Shown: positions 1-9,147, numbered from the stretch's first letter. The stretch is 64,000 nucleotides of DNA from Azotimanducus chitobiosivorans (GCA_965200235.1 OZ241339.1:2108001-2172000), one strand, 5' to 3'. The notes: generated from the letters alone by a model not told the origin. Translations and numbers: made by a program.

Positions 1-433
1 CTTTTGGCAGGGATTCGAGGTATTCGACTTCCGATTGGGACGCAGAGCGACGCTCGCTCATGCCCGCGATCTCATAGAGGTTCACGAGCGCCTTCCAAGA
101 GGCGAGGAGCGCGGGGTTTCGTTTCACCGCGTCTTCGTAGCTCTCGCGAGCAGGGTTGAGCTGGTTGTCTGAGAGCAATGCGTGTCCACGCTCCTGATAG
201 GCGCGAGCGAAATCAGCATTCACCGCGATGAGTTCGTCGAGCGTGGCAAGTGCTTCAGGCAGATTGCCTGCATAGCGCTCGGCGACGGCGAGGGTGTACA
301 TCGCTTCGAAGCGCACGTCTTCGTCAGCCTTGCGGCCTGTGCGATCAAGCGATTTCTTTAAGTTCTGTGCGGCTTCTTCGAACTTGGCGTTGGCGATGAG
401 CGCGCGCGCGGCCCGAACTTCGCTTTGCTGCAT
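1..433 (-). CDS. TPR-repeat protein, N-terminal part; possibly a TPR-sulfotransferase (cut by window edge)
   Basis: The minus strand is open from an ATG at 433 to the window edge, giving 144 residues with no stop. The translation is alpha-helical with TPR-like spacing, for example the stretches ALATLDELIAVNADFARAYQ and SYEDAVKRNPALLASWKALV. It starts 28 bases after the stop of the TonB-dependent receptor gene, so the two are probably co-transcribed. A weak GGAAAGAG lies upstream of the ATG. TPR proteins with a C-terminal sulfotransferase domain often sit beside TonB receptors, and this N-terminus resembles them, but any catalytic domain is outside the window, so the specific function is inference. 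Confidence 0.6.
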   Translation of the reverse strand, partial: MQQSEVRAARALIANAKFEEAAQNLKKSLDRTGRKADEDVRFEAMYTLAVAERYAGNLPEALATLDELIAVNADFARAYQERGHALLSDNQLNPARESYEDAVKRNPALLASWKALVNLYEIAGMSERRSASQSEVEYLESLPK

Positions 434-460
434 GGGTTTTGGCCACTCTTTCCAGAGCGG

Positions 461-3304
461 TTATTCCATGTCGTAGGTAAACCGGAGGCCGACGGTGCGA
501 GGTCGATTGGTCGTCACCGAAGGCGTGTAGTCGATGACGTTAACGTTGAGCTCGGCGTTCTCGTCCAAAACATTATCAATGAAGAGCTCCGCGCCCCAGG
601 TATCTGTTCGCAGGCCGACCGCGAAGTTGACGAAGGTGTAGGCTTGCTGGACGTAGCGTGCGGCCTTCCATCTGGTATCGCCGTTCGCATCCACGCCGAC
701 GAAGCTTGGGTCGGTGACGATGGCAAGGTCGTCTCCCACGAGCGGCGCGCCGAAGAATCCACCTTCCTCTTGGATTTCGAGGCCGCTGTTGCGTCCGAAC
801 ACGAGGCGCGTGACATCTTCTGCGAGATAGGCGTCGCCGCTCAGTTCCGCAGGGCTCTCGCCGGTATAGGTGACGCTTGCCCGCACATAGGCATCGGCGC
901 GCAGGTTCATGACGTTGATATCTGGGAAGTCGTAGTTCGCCCGCAAGTTGAAGCGGTACTCGGGCGTCCAAGGGAGGCGGCTGCCGACGGGCACGACGAC
1001 TCCTTCAAGCTGAGGGTTGACGCGGGTGAGTTCGTTGTCCACGTAGCTGAACCCGCCGTTGAGGCTGAGTCTCGGCGTTGCGAGCCAGGTGAAGTCCAAG
1101 TCCACGCCGTTGGCCTCGGCGTCGCCGGCGTTCTCGATGAAGACGAGAAAGGCAACGTTGGCTGGGTCAAAGCGGGACACTTGCAGGTTGGTGATGTCGG
1201 ACCAATAGGCGGTGGCGTTGATGCGCAAGGTGCTGTCCAGAAAGGTGCTCTTGAAGCCGATTTCGAAGTTTTCGAGCTCGTCGGTTTGGACGATGGCAGG
1301 CACGAGGTAGCCTTCATAAGGACCGCTTTGGTTGCCGGAAGGTGTTCCAGCATTGCGGTTCGCCGTCTGTGGACGGAAGCCTTCAGAGAAGGCTGTGAAC
1401 AGCATGACATCGTCATTGATGTCCCAATCGATGGTAGCTCGGAAGATGGTGTCGGACTGGTTGATGACACCGTCGTTGTCGAGCCCGCCTAGGAAGAAGC
1501 TGCCGTCCGCTGCGCCGTCGGCGATAAGCCCTGCATTGGATTCGGAGAAAAAGGTCTGAAGATCTGCCTGATTCGCGGAACCGGCGAAGGCGCCGAGGGC
1601 TTCAAGCCGCCTGGAAACCCGATTGTCGAACGATTGCCCATCGCAGGGCGTAGCGGCGCCCTTGCAGCCGAACGATGAGCCCGTTGACCCTGTGAACTCA
1701 AAGTCCATGTCGTAGTCGCGCGCGCCCAAGCTTGCCGAAACCTGATCAGTGATATCAAAGCTGAACTCGCCAAAGAAGGCGATCTGGTCTTCGTTGCGGG
1801 CAAAGTTGTTAACAAATATGGTGCTCGGGCCGCGGCCGAAGGGATTGCTCACGCCGTCCACCGTGCTGACGATGTTGGTGGCTGCGGGTGGCGAATTTGC
1901 CGGGTCGGTCTGTGTGCCGGGCGCCGAGTTGACGTTGAACCCCGCATCGACCGCGCCGCTGTACATGAATTCGCCGTTGGAGACGGTTTCCTGCTCATCA
2001 ATGAACATGCCGGCGGTGATGCGCCAGCGACGGTCTGGATCGGTGTTGAAACGAAACTCGTGGGTGATGCGCTCGTTGGTGGTGTTTTCGAGGTACTGCT
2101 TGGTGGGGTCGAAGCATTTGCTGGCATTGGAATAACCGCCTGTGCAGATGTAATAGGCTTGGTAGCCGCCGCCGATGGTGTAGCCGGTGTAGTCCTGCAC
2201 ATAGAAGACCTCGCGGTCGAGGTAGCCGCCAGTGTAGATGACATCGAGTTCGAGTAGGCGACCGGAGAGCGTCCAGGTGGTGAGACCAAATTCGTCCTCG
2301 TTTTTGCTCGGCGCGAAGCGGTTTACGCTTTCTTCGTCAAGGATCGGATCGTATTCAAACACGCCCTCGGCGTTGATGGTTTGCTGCGTGTGCTGGATGA
2401 GCAGGTCCCAATTGTCATTGATCACATACGATGCACCGAAACGAGCGCCAAGATAGGACGCATCGTTGAAGTCTTCCTCGGCAAGATGGGCGTTGTTGGC
2501 GCTGACGATTTCGGCGCGCTTGGTGCAATTGGCGTTGTCCACCTCTGGCTTGCCTGTGCAGATAGCAGCCGATGACGAGATCTGGTTGCGATTGACGACT
2601 TCAATGTTGGTGGTGAAGTCGCCTTGCTTGTTGTCTATCCAGCCGCCGGCTCGGTCGCTGTAGGCGGCCATGCGGAAGGCGAGCTTCTCGGAGAGCGGCA
2701 TGTTGAGAAAGGCGCGCACGGCGGCGCTCGGCTCGCCGCCTCTCGTGCTGCTGAACGTCGCATCGACACCGACATCAAAAGCGTCGTGCTGCGGCTTGTT
2801 GGTGATGAGCCTCAATGTTCCCGTTTGTGAACTGGCGCCGTAGAGCGTGCCTTGCGGACCGGGCAGGACTTCGACGCGCGCGAGGTCTGTGGCGTAAATG
2901 TCAAGATTTCGAGCGGCGAAGGAGACTGGCTGCTCGTCCTGATAGAGGGCGACCGTTGGCGATGTGCCTTGAATCGAGGAGACGGTGAGCGCTGATTGCT
3001 CGCTTGCGGCGCCGCGCATGAACACTTCGGAGCGGCCCGGGCCGCGACCTGAAAAGACAACATTCGAGAGGTACTGCACATAGTCGTCGAAGTTGTCGAT
3101 GCCGAGCGCCTGCATTTCGCCGCCGGTGATTGCATTGACCGACAGCGGAATGTCCTGCATGGATTCGGAGCGCTTGGTCGCGGTGACGACGATTTCCTCG
3201 ATGCTCGGAGGTTCGATGCCTGATTGTGCGGCGACGCTGGTCGCAGCGCCTGCGGCGACTGCTGAAATGACTGCTGGATGTATTTGCTTGGCTCTGTACT
3301 TCAT
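461..3304 (-). CDS. TonB-dependent outer-membrane receptor
   Basis: This 947-residue protein has a Sec signal peptide (MKYRAKQIHPAVISAVAAGA, cleavage probably after AAQ). A TonB-box-like stretch, EEIVVTATKRSESMQDIPLS, follows at about residues 37-56. Next come the plug domain (around VEVLPGPQGTLYGASSQTGT) and a long beta-barrel ending in the typical final strand (PRTVGLRFTYDME). Length and order fit the large receptors of the CirA/FecA group. The substrate cannot be read from the sequence; no transporter or enzyme gene is next to it except the downstream TPR gene. A good minus-strand promoter lies about 120 bases upstream. Confidence 0.9.
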   Translation of the reverse strand: MKYRAKQIHPAVISAVAAGAATSVAAQSGIEPPSIEEIVVTATKRSESMQDIPLSVNAITGGEMQALGIDNFDDYVQYLSNVVFSGRGPGRSEVFMRGAASEQSALTVSSIQGTSPTVALYQDEQPVSFAARNLDIYATDLARVEVLPGPQGTLYGASSQTGTLRLITNKPQHDAFDVGVDATFSSTRGGEPSAAVRAFLNMPLSEKLAFRMAAYSDRAGGWIDNKQGDFTTNIEVVNRNQISSSAAICTGKPEVDNANCTKRAEIVSANNAHLAEEDFNDASYLGARFGASYVINDNWDLLIQHTQQTINAEGVFEYDPILDEESVNRFAPSKNEDEFGLTTWTLSGRLLELDVIYTGGYLDREVFYVQDYTGYTIGGGYQAYYICTGGYSNASKCFDPTKQYLENTTNERITHEFRFNTDPDRRWRITAGMFIDEQETVSNGEFMYSGAVDAGFNVNSAPGTQTDPANSPPAATNIVSTVDGVSNPFGRGPSTIFVNNFARNEDQIAFFGEFSFDITDQVSASLGARDYDMDFEFTGSTGSSFGCKGAATPCDGQSFDNRVSRRLEALGAFAGSANQADLQTFFSESNAGLIADGAADGSFFLGGLDNDGVINQSDTIFRATIDWDINDDVMLFTAFSEGFRPQTANRNAGTPSGNQSGPYEGYLVPAIVQTDELENFEIGFKSTFLDSTLRINATAYWSDITNLQVSRFDPANVAFLVFIENAGDAEANGVDLDFTWLATPRLSLNGGFSYVDNELTRVNPQLEGVVVPVGSRLPWTPEYRFNLRANYDFPDINVMNLRADAYVRASVTYTGESPAELSGDAYLAEDVTRLVFGRNSGLEIQEEGGFFGAPLVGDDLAIVTDPSFVGVDANGDTRWKAARYVQQAYTFVNFAVGLRTDTWGAELFIDNVLDENAELNVNVIDYTPSVTTNRPRTVGLRFTYDME

Positions 3305-3911
3305 GGTGTTCTCGTTCGACGGTGCTTTTCAATTGCAGAGCGAACAGAGCACGATAGAAAGCTGAGCTTTAGGAGACCAAGCCTATACACCGCACTCGCG
3401 TTCCCTTAGCTTGGTTCGCAAACAGGATATGGCGAGGCGCACGGAGAGTCAAGTTGGAGAGCTTTCCAACGCGACATGATGCTGAACGGGAGGGCTGAAT
3501 CCAAGGCGAAATGATGCTGAAGCGGCGGTGTCAAGGAGCATTGGAGGACGAGGATCGTGACACTTCAGAGCCAACGGCTACAGACAATGGCGCAGGTGCG
3601 GCTGCGCTACGCGACGCTGGGCCGGCGGGACATGGGTGCGGTTGGATGGCCGTCGGGGACAGACAGGTTCCTCTCAAATTAGAGGCTTTGACGCCGAAAG
3701 TGGTCGTTGAGCCGGATAAATATTCGACTTACAAATCTTTAGCGAGCATCATCCATTCCTGTCGGATAACTCTCTCGCAAGTAGTTGAGTTTTCGAACTT
3801 CAATTGAGCTGTTCTCGTTCTCACTCTGAACATCGCGCAAATATCCTACAAAGCCAAGTCGCTTCAATGGGTGAGAATACGCTGTAGACCCACCCGACTC
3901 GGAACCCTCGT
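3305..3911. other. intergenic region without a recognised gene
   Basis: About 600 bases upstream of the TonB receptor. Apart from the receptor promoter I found nothing I can name. A plus-strand ORF at 3511-3807 (98 codons) has a composition unlike a conserved protein, no clear ribosome binding site and no recognisable domain. It may be the worn remains of an older gene. Confidence 0.4.
3424..3452 (-). promoter_or_regulatory. sigma70-type promoter of the TonB receptor gene
   Basis: On the minus strand a TTGACT box (3447-3452) and a TATCCT box (3424-3429) are separated by 17 bases. The predicted transcript would carry a leader of roughly 110 bases before the receptor ATG at 3304. This is a motif match only. 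Confidence 0.5.
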
Positions 3912-4184
3912 ATGAGCAAGACGGAAATGAATCGCGACGATGAGGCGCAAGTTCGCACGCGAGCGTGGGGGGAGTCGGATACGGAGATGTCTGCCTTCGC
4001 TGCGTGCTGGGGCCTCGTAAAGCTTGCGTGGGAGTTTGTGAACTATCTGATCGTCAGATTCCTGTATCTTGTTTTGCGAGCCCTGTGGGTGATGTTTCGA
4101 CCGAAAAAGCCGATCACCGCTGAGCCGACTCCGCAGTCCGAGCCGTCTCGCAAGAGTTGCGAGTTCGGGCGAGAACGCCCATAG
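3912..4184 (+). CDS. possible small membrane protein
   Basis: The 90-codon ORF has a charged N-terminus, one strongly hydrophobic stretch (about residues 35-62, including WEFVNYLIVRFLYLVLRALW), then a basic, proline-rich tail (FRPKKPITAEPTPQSEP). This layout fits a small single-pass inner-membrane protein. I do not recognise a family, the ribosome binding site is weak, and the gene stands alone between an empty stretch and a repeat region. It could be spurious. Confidence 0.35.
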   Translation: MSKTEMNRDDEAQVRTRAWGESDTEMSAFAACWGLVKLAWEFVNYLIVRFLYLVLRALWVMFRPKKPITAEPTPQSEPSRKSCEFGRERP

Positions 4185-4267
4185 CAGCAACTCAGAGGCG
4201 TATCAGAAAAGGAAGTCGCGGCTGCAAATCCGCAGCGCCGATAACGCTCAAAATCGAGTGTTGCACC

Positions 4268-4529
4268 CTAGGGAGGGTCTGATTAAGTCTGCAAAGCTCA
4301 GAGGCCATATGGGGTGTGCTGACAAGGAGTGACGAAGCAGTGTGGCAGGCTCCACATAATGAGGAATGACGCAGGCAGCGCACTCCACATGGCCTCCCGA
4401 AGGGCGCTTCACGGGGCAACGGGTAGTGATTTCCTTGGTTTTCTCGTTCGGGCGCGTGACAGCAAACCGCTCTTGGTCTGGCAACAAGTGAAGCGCTGAG
4501 CGAAGTAGACTTGATCAGACCCTCCCTAG
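4268..4529. repeat. MITE-like element A with 23-bp terminal inverted repeats
   Basis: The left end (4268-4290) and right end (4507-4529) are inverted copies that match at 22 of 23 positions. Each outermost tetranucleotide is CTAG. The 262-bp body has no credible gene. The ends start GGGAGGGTCTGATTAAGTC, similar in style to termini of IS5-group elements, and a CTAG (YTAR) target is what that group uses, so a non-autonomous IS5-type element is a reasonable inference. A 14-base partial copy of the same end lies at 63500-63513. Confidence 0.7.
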
Positions 4530-4836
4530 TGCTCCATCAAACTAATAATGCCGGATCAGCGCACCCACAAGCGCCCAGATGCAAGGCGCGGCCCGCAGGG
4601 AATACCTGGCCGTATTTCCAAGGGCTGCAACGGAGCCTTCAGCCAAAAGGCGCGAGGGGCACCCTCGCAAGAATGTCGGTGGGCGCTTGTGGGCGCGCCC
4701 TTCGGGTGGCTGCGGGCAGCCCCCGTGCGGCGTTGCGCCGCTTGGAAATACAGCTAGGTATTCCCTGCGCGACGCGCCTTGCACGGAACCTGCCCGCAGC
4801 CACTGATCCGGTATTATTAGTTTGATGGAGCACTAG
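4526..4836. repeat. palindromic element B with long terminal inverted repeats
   Basis: The ends 4527-4559 and 4803-4835 are inverted copies with one mismatch in 33 bases, and both are bounded by CTAG (4526-4529 and 4833-4836). The pairing continues imperfectly inward: around 4578-4632 and 4730-4784 the sequence is again near-complementary, so a single strand could fold into one long hairpin. The left CTAG is shared with element A, so the two are directly abutted. Short ORFs inside on both strands are by-products of the palindrome. Confidence 0.75.
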
Positions 4837-4894
4837 TTGTGCCTTTCGCACACTGACGCGGTGTTCACTACCGTCCGCGACCGAGGAGTCTCTC

Positions 4895-5476
4895 ATGGCA
4901 GCGCATGACCACGAAGTCGTCTCCATCTACGGCTACAGTGAAGCGCAGATCGACAAGCTGATGACGCATGCCCATGAATGCGTGCTCATGTGGTCCACCA
5001 AGGACGGCTGGCCGGTCGGCGTGGTGCATGCGTTTGTCTGGCGCGATGGGCGGGTGTGGATGACCTTTGCGGCGCACCGGCACCGGGCGGCGGCGATTCG
5101 GCGCGACAACCGGGTGTCGGTCACGGTCAGCGGCGCCGGGGCTTCGCATTCTGATTGCCCAAGGGGTGCGGCCACGCTCAAGGGGCGCGGCTATTTTCAC
5201 GAAGACGAAGACACCAAGAAGTGGTTCTATCAAGCGCTCTCCGAGAAAATCAACCCGCACAGCAAGGAAGGGCAGGATCATTTCTATTCGATCTTGGACT
5301 CGCCGCTGAGGGTCATTCTCGAAGTGGTGCCGGAAAAGTGGATCACCTTTGATGCCGACAAGTCTGCTCGCGACCTCGCGGGCACGCTTTCCGAAGATGA
5401 AAAGACGCCACGGCTCAATTCGGATAGCGAGCGCATGGCCAAGGAGCGTGAGCGCCGCAGACTCGGCGTTCGCTAG
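4895..5476 (+). CDS. pyridoxamine 5'-phosphate oxidase-related flavin protein
   Basis: The 193-residue protein shows the FMN-binding split-barrel pattern. An N-terminal helix is followed by strands of the type AHECVLMWSTKDGWPVGVVH, then RVWMTFAAHRHRAAAIRRDN, where family members bind the flavin phosphate through basic residues, and an RVSVTVSG strand. Related proteins are flavin- or F420-dependent reductases of unknown substrate. The ATG is preceded by a GAGGAG box. The gene stands between the repeat patch and a convergent crotonase gene, so context does not help with the substrate. Confidence 0.75.
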   Translation: MAAHDHEVVSIYGYSEAQIDKLMTHAHECVLMWSTKDGWPVGVVHAFVWRDGRVWMTFAAHRHRAAAIRRDNRVSVTVSGAGASHSDCPRGAATLKGRGYFHEDEDTKKWFYQALSEKINPHSKEGQDHFYSILDSPLRVILEVVPEKWITFDADKSARDLAGTLSEDEKTPRLNSDSERMAKERERRRLGVR

Positions 5477-5487
5477 CGGCGACTCGC

Positions 5488-6342
5488 TCAGTCCTGCGCC
5501 TCGGTGCGATAGTCGCCGAACGCCTCGTCGCGCGCATCGAGCGCCTTGGTCAGGCCGCCTTCGCTCATCTGCTTGAAGAACTCGCGTGCGGGCTTGCTCA
5601 TCGCGGCAAGCTGCTGCGTGTCGGTGGACGCACGGATAGCCGCCCGAATGCCCATCAAATCCATTTGACGATGCACCGTGCGCTTGTTGAACTGCGTGAG
5701 TTCCGGCGGCACGCTGGCGACCCGCTTTGCGTAGTGGAGCACCCCCGCTTCCAATTCCGCCTCGTCGAACGATTCATTGGCGAATCCGTAGCGAACGGCC
5801 TCATCTCCGGTCATTGAGTCTCCCGTCAGCATCAGGTGCATGGCTTTGCGCATGCCGACAATCCACGGGTAGAAGTTGTTGTCGGGCGGCGAGATGTTGC
5901 GCACCACCGGATAGCCGATCTGCGCGTCCCTTGCCACGTAGACAAGGTCGCATGACTGCGCCAGCTCGCTGCCACCGGCGAGGCAGTAGCCATGAACCTG
6001 AGCGATGACCGGCTTGGCGAGATCCCATATCCAAAAGCATCCATCGACGACATGCCGCGGCCAGTGCGCGAGTCCGCCTGGGGTGTAGAAAGGCTCAGTT
6101 TGCGGCTCGCCGCGCAGGAGGGAAGTCAAGTCGTAGCCAGCACTGAACGCCTTGCCGGCACCGCGAATGATGTTGACATGTATGTCTGCATCCTTGTCCG
6201 CGCGCTCAAGCTCGGCGAAGAGCTCGCAGCGGAGCGCGTTTGACAGCGCGTTTCGCTTCTCCGGCCGGTTCAAGGTGACTCGATTGACGTGCTCGGCGGG
6301 CGTGTCAACGAGGAGATAAGCGTAGTCGCTCACAGTGTTCAA
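5488..6342 (-). CDS. enoyl-CoA hydratase/isomerase family protein
   Basis: This is a 284-residue crotonase-fold protein. The oxyanion-hole segment GAGKAFSAGYDLTSL (about residues 64-78) and the second signature QVHGYCLAGGSELAQSCDLV (about 113-132) are clear. The first catalytic Glu is kept in GGSELA; the second usual Glu position, in the segment after it, reads QIGYPVV, so classic hydratase activity is uncertain. The C-terminus has the family's helical trimerisation tail. It acts on an acyl-CoA in the cytoplasm; the exact substrate is not readable. It is divergent from the Nudix gene. Confidence 0.85.
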   Translation of the reverse strand: MNTVSDYAYLLVDTPAEHVNRVTLNRPEKRNALSNALRCELFAELERADKDADIHVNIIRGAGKAFSAGYDLTSLLRGEPQTEPFYTPGGLAHWPRHVVDGCFWIWDLAKPVIAQVHGYCLAGGSELAQSCDLVYVARDAQIGYPVVRNISPPDNNFYPWIVGMRKAMHLMLTGDSMTGDEAVRYGFANESFDEAELEAGVLHYAKRVASVPPELTQFNKRTVHRQMDLMGIRAAIRASTDTQQLAAMSKPAREFFKQMSEGGLTKALDARDEAFGDYRTEAQD

Positions 6343-6494
6343 CCAACGTGCAAGACGGGCATCTTAAGCCGCGACGCTGAGATGCGGCAAATGTAAAGTG
6401 CCTGACGCTCATGGTGCCTGTCCCTGACGCGCTCGCTCGTTTTCCGTTAGGCTTTGCCACCTTGTTCACTCTGTTACCGCGTGCGGAGAACCTC

Positions 6495-7283
6495 GTGAAA
6501 TCTGAACAGCCTGTGCCTGCCGCCACGGTGCTTGTGGTTCGCGATGGCGCGAACGGACTCGAAGTGTTCATGGTGCGCCGGCATCACCAGATTGACTTTG
6601 CTTCCGGCGCGCTCGTGTTTCCTGGCGGCAAGACTGATCCCGAGGATGAAGACGAGAAGCTCCGCGCCCTTTGCGACGGACCTGACGATGCGCTGTGCGT
6701 CTACCGCATCGCCGCTATTCGAGAAGCCTTCGAGGAGTGCGGCGTCCTGCTCGCACGCACCGCGGGCGAACAATCGCTGTTGAGCGGGAAACGCGTCGCC
6801 GAGCTGCAAGATTGGCGCGATCGCATTCACAAGGGCGAAGCGAGCCTGCATGATCTGCTCACACGCGAGCAGCTTCGCCTTGCCGGCGATGTCCTTGTCG
6901 AGTTTGCGCATTGGGTGACGCCGGACCTCATGTCGAAGCGATTCGACACCTGGTTCTTCCTCGCGCCGGCGCCGCGCGATCAACTCCTCGTCCACGACGG
7001 ACACGAATCGGTCGATTCGGTCTGGATTCAGCCCAAGGACGCCATTCGCGCCGCCAAGGACGGCACGCACACCATCATCTTCCCAACGCTTTGCAACATC
7101 GAAAAACTCGCCGCGTCGCATACGGTCAGTGAAGCGCGTCGCCGCGCACGTCAGTCACCGGTCGTGGAGGTGCTGCCCCGCACCGAGAAGCGCGACGATG
7201 GAACGTATCTTGTCATTCCCGAAGAAGCCGGCTATCCGGTCAGTTCTGTGAAGCTCCCCGAACGCCTATCCAAGAGCGCTTAA
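6495..7283 (+). CDS. Nudix hydrolase (NUDT19-like)
   Basis: The protein hydrolyses a nucleoside diphosphate linked to another group; related proteins act on CoA or nucleotide sugars. The Nudix signature is split by an insertion: FPGGKTDPEDEDEKL, then about 20 residues later AAIREAFEECGVLL with the metal-binding REAFEE. That long insert is typical of NUDT19-like proteins. The open frame extends back to an ATG at 6411, but a GTG at 6495 has a GGAG box seven bases upstream and fits the domain start, giving 262 residues. Its stop overlaps the convergent nqrF stop in a shared TTAA. Confidence 0.8.
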   Translation: MKSEQPVPAATVLVVRDGANGLEVFMVRRHHQIDFASGALVFPGGKTDPEDEDEKLRALCDGPDDALCVYRIAAIREAFEECGVLLARTAGEQSLLSGKRVAELQDWRDRIHKGEASLHDLLTREQLRLAGDVLVEFAHWVTPDLMSKRFDTWFFLAPAPRDQLLVHDGHESVDSVWIQPKDAIRAAKDGTHTIIFPTLCNIEKLAASHTVSEARRRARQSPVVEVLPRTEKRDDGTYLVIPEEAGYPVSSVKLPERLSKSA

Positions 7284-8503
7284 GAGCCAAAATCGTCGAA
7301 CTTGATGTTCTCAGGCTCGACGCCAAGGCTGTCCAAGGTTGCGAGCACTGCCGCAATCATCGGCGGCGGCCCGCAAAGGTAATACTCGCAATCTTCCGGC
7401 GCGGGATGCTCGGCGAGATAGTTGTCGAGCACCACCTGATGAATGAAGCCAAGATGCCCCTTCCAGTCGTCTTCCGGCAAGGGGTCGGAAAGCGCCACAT
7501 GCCACTCAAAGTTGGGATAGGCTTTGGCAAGCTCGTCGAACTCTTCGACGTAGAACATCTCACGCAGGCTGCGCGCACCGTACCAATAGCTCATCTTGGT
7601 AGTGCGCCCACAGCGCTTGAGCTCGTCGAATATCTGCGAGCGCAGCGGCGCCATACCTGCACCGCCGCCAATCCAAATCTTCTCGGCTTCGGTATCGTTG
7701 ACAAAAAACTCGCCGTAAGGCCCGAACACCGTCACCTTGTCGCCCGGCTTCAAGCCGAAACAATAGGACGACATCTTGCCGGGCGGAAAGCTTGTCCCCG
7801 GCGGCGGTGAGGCGATGCGAATATTGAACTTGAGGATGCCTCTCTCTTCCGGGTAGTTGGCCATTGAGTAGGCGCGAATCGTCTGTTCATCGACGTTGCT
7901 CTCGTTGTCCCAAACGCGAAAGCGTTCCCAATCGCCGCGATACTCCTGCTCGACCTCGATGTCGCGGTAGTTCATGCCGTAGGGCGGAATCTCGAGCTGC
8001 ACGAAGCCGCCCGCTTTGAAGTTGACATCTTCGCCTTCCGGCAAGCGCAGATTGAGCTCCTTGATGAAGGTCGCGACATTGTGATTGTCGATCACCTCGC
8101 ATTCCCAGCGCTTGACGCCAAAAGCGTCTTCCGGCACTTGAATGCGCATCGCCTGCTTGACCGATACTTGACAGGAAAGACGCCATTGCTCGCGAATCTC
8201 ACGACGCGAAAAATGCCCTTCTTCGGTGGAAATGATGGAGCCGCCGCCTTCGAACACCTGGCAACGGCACTGACCGCAGGTGCCGCCGCCGCCACAGGCG
8301 CTCGACAGGAATATGCCTTGCGAAGCCAGTGTGCCAAGCAGCTTGTCGCCGGCAGGCACCGACAGCGTCGATTCCGCGTTGATCTCGATATCCACATCGC
8401 CGCTCGCCACGAGCCGCGCGCGCGCCGCCAAAATGACCGCCACCAGAAACAGCACAGTGCCGGTGAACATACCTACACCGAGCAAAATGGTCGTCGTCAA
8501 CAT
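7280..8503 (-). CDS. nqrF: Na+-translocating NADH:quinone reductase subunit F
   Basis: NqrF is the NADH dehydrogenase entry subunit. It passes electrons from NADH through FAD to a 2Fe-2S centre and on to the membrane part of Na+-NQR. The 407-residue sequence has an N-terminal membrane helix (TTTILLGVGMFTGTVLFLVA) and a ferredoxin domain with cysteines in SACGGGGTCGQCRC and a later WRLSCQ. The FAD domain has RAYSMANYPEE, and the NADH-binding part has IWIGGGAGMAPLRSQIFDEL and YYLCGPPPM. Length matches the family. It is the last gene of the operon, 32 bases after nqrE. Confidence 0.97.
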   Translation of the reverse strand: MLTTTILLGVGMFTGTVLFLVAVILAARARLVASGDVDIEINAESTLSVPAGDKLLGTLASQGIFLSSACGGGGTCGQCRCQVFEGGGSIISTEEGHFSRREIREQWRLSCQVSVKQAMRIQVPEDAFGVKRWECEVIDNHNVATFIKELNLRLPEGEDVNFKAGGFVQLEIPPYGMNYRDIEVEQEYRGDWERFRVWDNESNVDEQTIRAYSMANYPEERGILKFNIRIASPPPGTSFPPGKMSSYCFGLKPGDKVTVFGPYGEFFVNDTEAEKIWIGGGAGMAPLRSQIFDELKRCGRTTKMSYWYGARSLREMFYVEEFDELAKAYPNFEWHVALSDPLPEDDWKGHLGFIHQVVLDNYLAEHPAPEDCEYYLCGPPPMIAAVLATLDSLGVEPENIKFDDFGS

Positions 8504-8535
8504 GCGTCAGTCTCTCTCGCCTGATTTCTTATAAG

Positions 8536-9147
8536 TCAAATATCGATGCCACCGAAGGACATGAAGCACAGCGCAATCAGTCCGACGGCAATGAAGGTAA
8601 TGCCAAGCCCTTGCAAACCGCGCGGCACATCGCTGTATTTGAGCTTTTCGCGCACGCCGGCCAAGGCAACGATGGCGAGCGCCCAGCCGACGCCGGCGCC
8701 GGCACCGAAGATCGTGCTCTCAACGAAGGTGTAGTCGCGCTCGACCATGAAGAGCGACGCGCCAAGAATCGCGCAATTGACCGTGATCAGAGGCAAAAAC
8801 ACGCCAAGCGCGTTGTACAGGATCGGCACGAAGCGATCGAGGAACATCTCAAGGATCTGCACCATGGCGGCGATCACGCCGATGTATGAGAGATAGCCGA
8901 GAAAGCTCAAGTCCACATCGGGGAAGCCCGCCCAAGCGAGCGCGCCTTCGCGCAGCAGCAGGTTGTAGATCAGATTGTTGACCGGCGTGGTGATGGCGAG
9001 CACGAGGATGACCGCGACGCCGAGGCCGAACGCCGTCTCGATCTTCTTGGAAATGGCAATGAAGGTGCACATCCCCAAGAAGTAGGTCAGCGCCATATTC
9101 TCAACGAATATGGCTTGGACGAAGAGCCCAAGGTACTGCTCGAGCAT
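8536..9147 (-). CDS. nqrE: Na+-translocating NADH:quinone reductase subunit E
   Basis: NqrE is one of the two small paired membrane subunits of Na+-NQR; together with NqrD it holds an iron centre between the membrane halves. The 203-residue protein is almost wholly hydrophobic with about six helices, starting LGLFVQAIFVENMALTYFLG. The conserved half-helix motif NMALTYFLGMC contains the cysteine expected as an iron ligand, and another cysteine occurs in TVNCAILGASLF. The ATG follows the nqrD stop directly. Confidence 0.97.
   Translation of the reverse strand: MLEQYLGLFVQAIFVENMALTYFLGMCTFIAISKKIETAFGLGVAVILVLAITTPVNNLIYNLLLREGALAWAGFPDVDLSFLGYLSYIGVIAAMVQILEMFLDRFVPILYNALGVFLPLITVNCAILGASLFMVERDYTFVESTIFGAGAGVGWALAIVALAGVREKLKYSDVPRGLQGLGITFIAVGLIALCFMSFGGIDI

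Noticed and set aside
425..1492. Long plus-strand ORF of 355 codons
   Set aside because: It lies wholly antisense to the TonB receptor gene, whose frame has a signal peptide and family motifs; the plus-strand product has no recognisable domain.
3511..3807. 98-codon plus-strand ORF in the gap upstream of the TonB receptor
   Set aside because: No ribosome binding site, no domain and an unusual composition; mentioned only in the gap description.
4511..4926. Several overlapping short ORFs on both strands
   Set aside because: They arise from the inverted arms of element B and mirror each other; none has a start signal or known domain.
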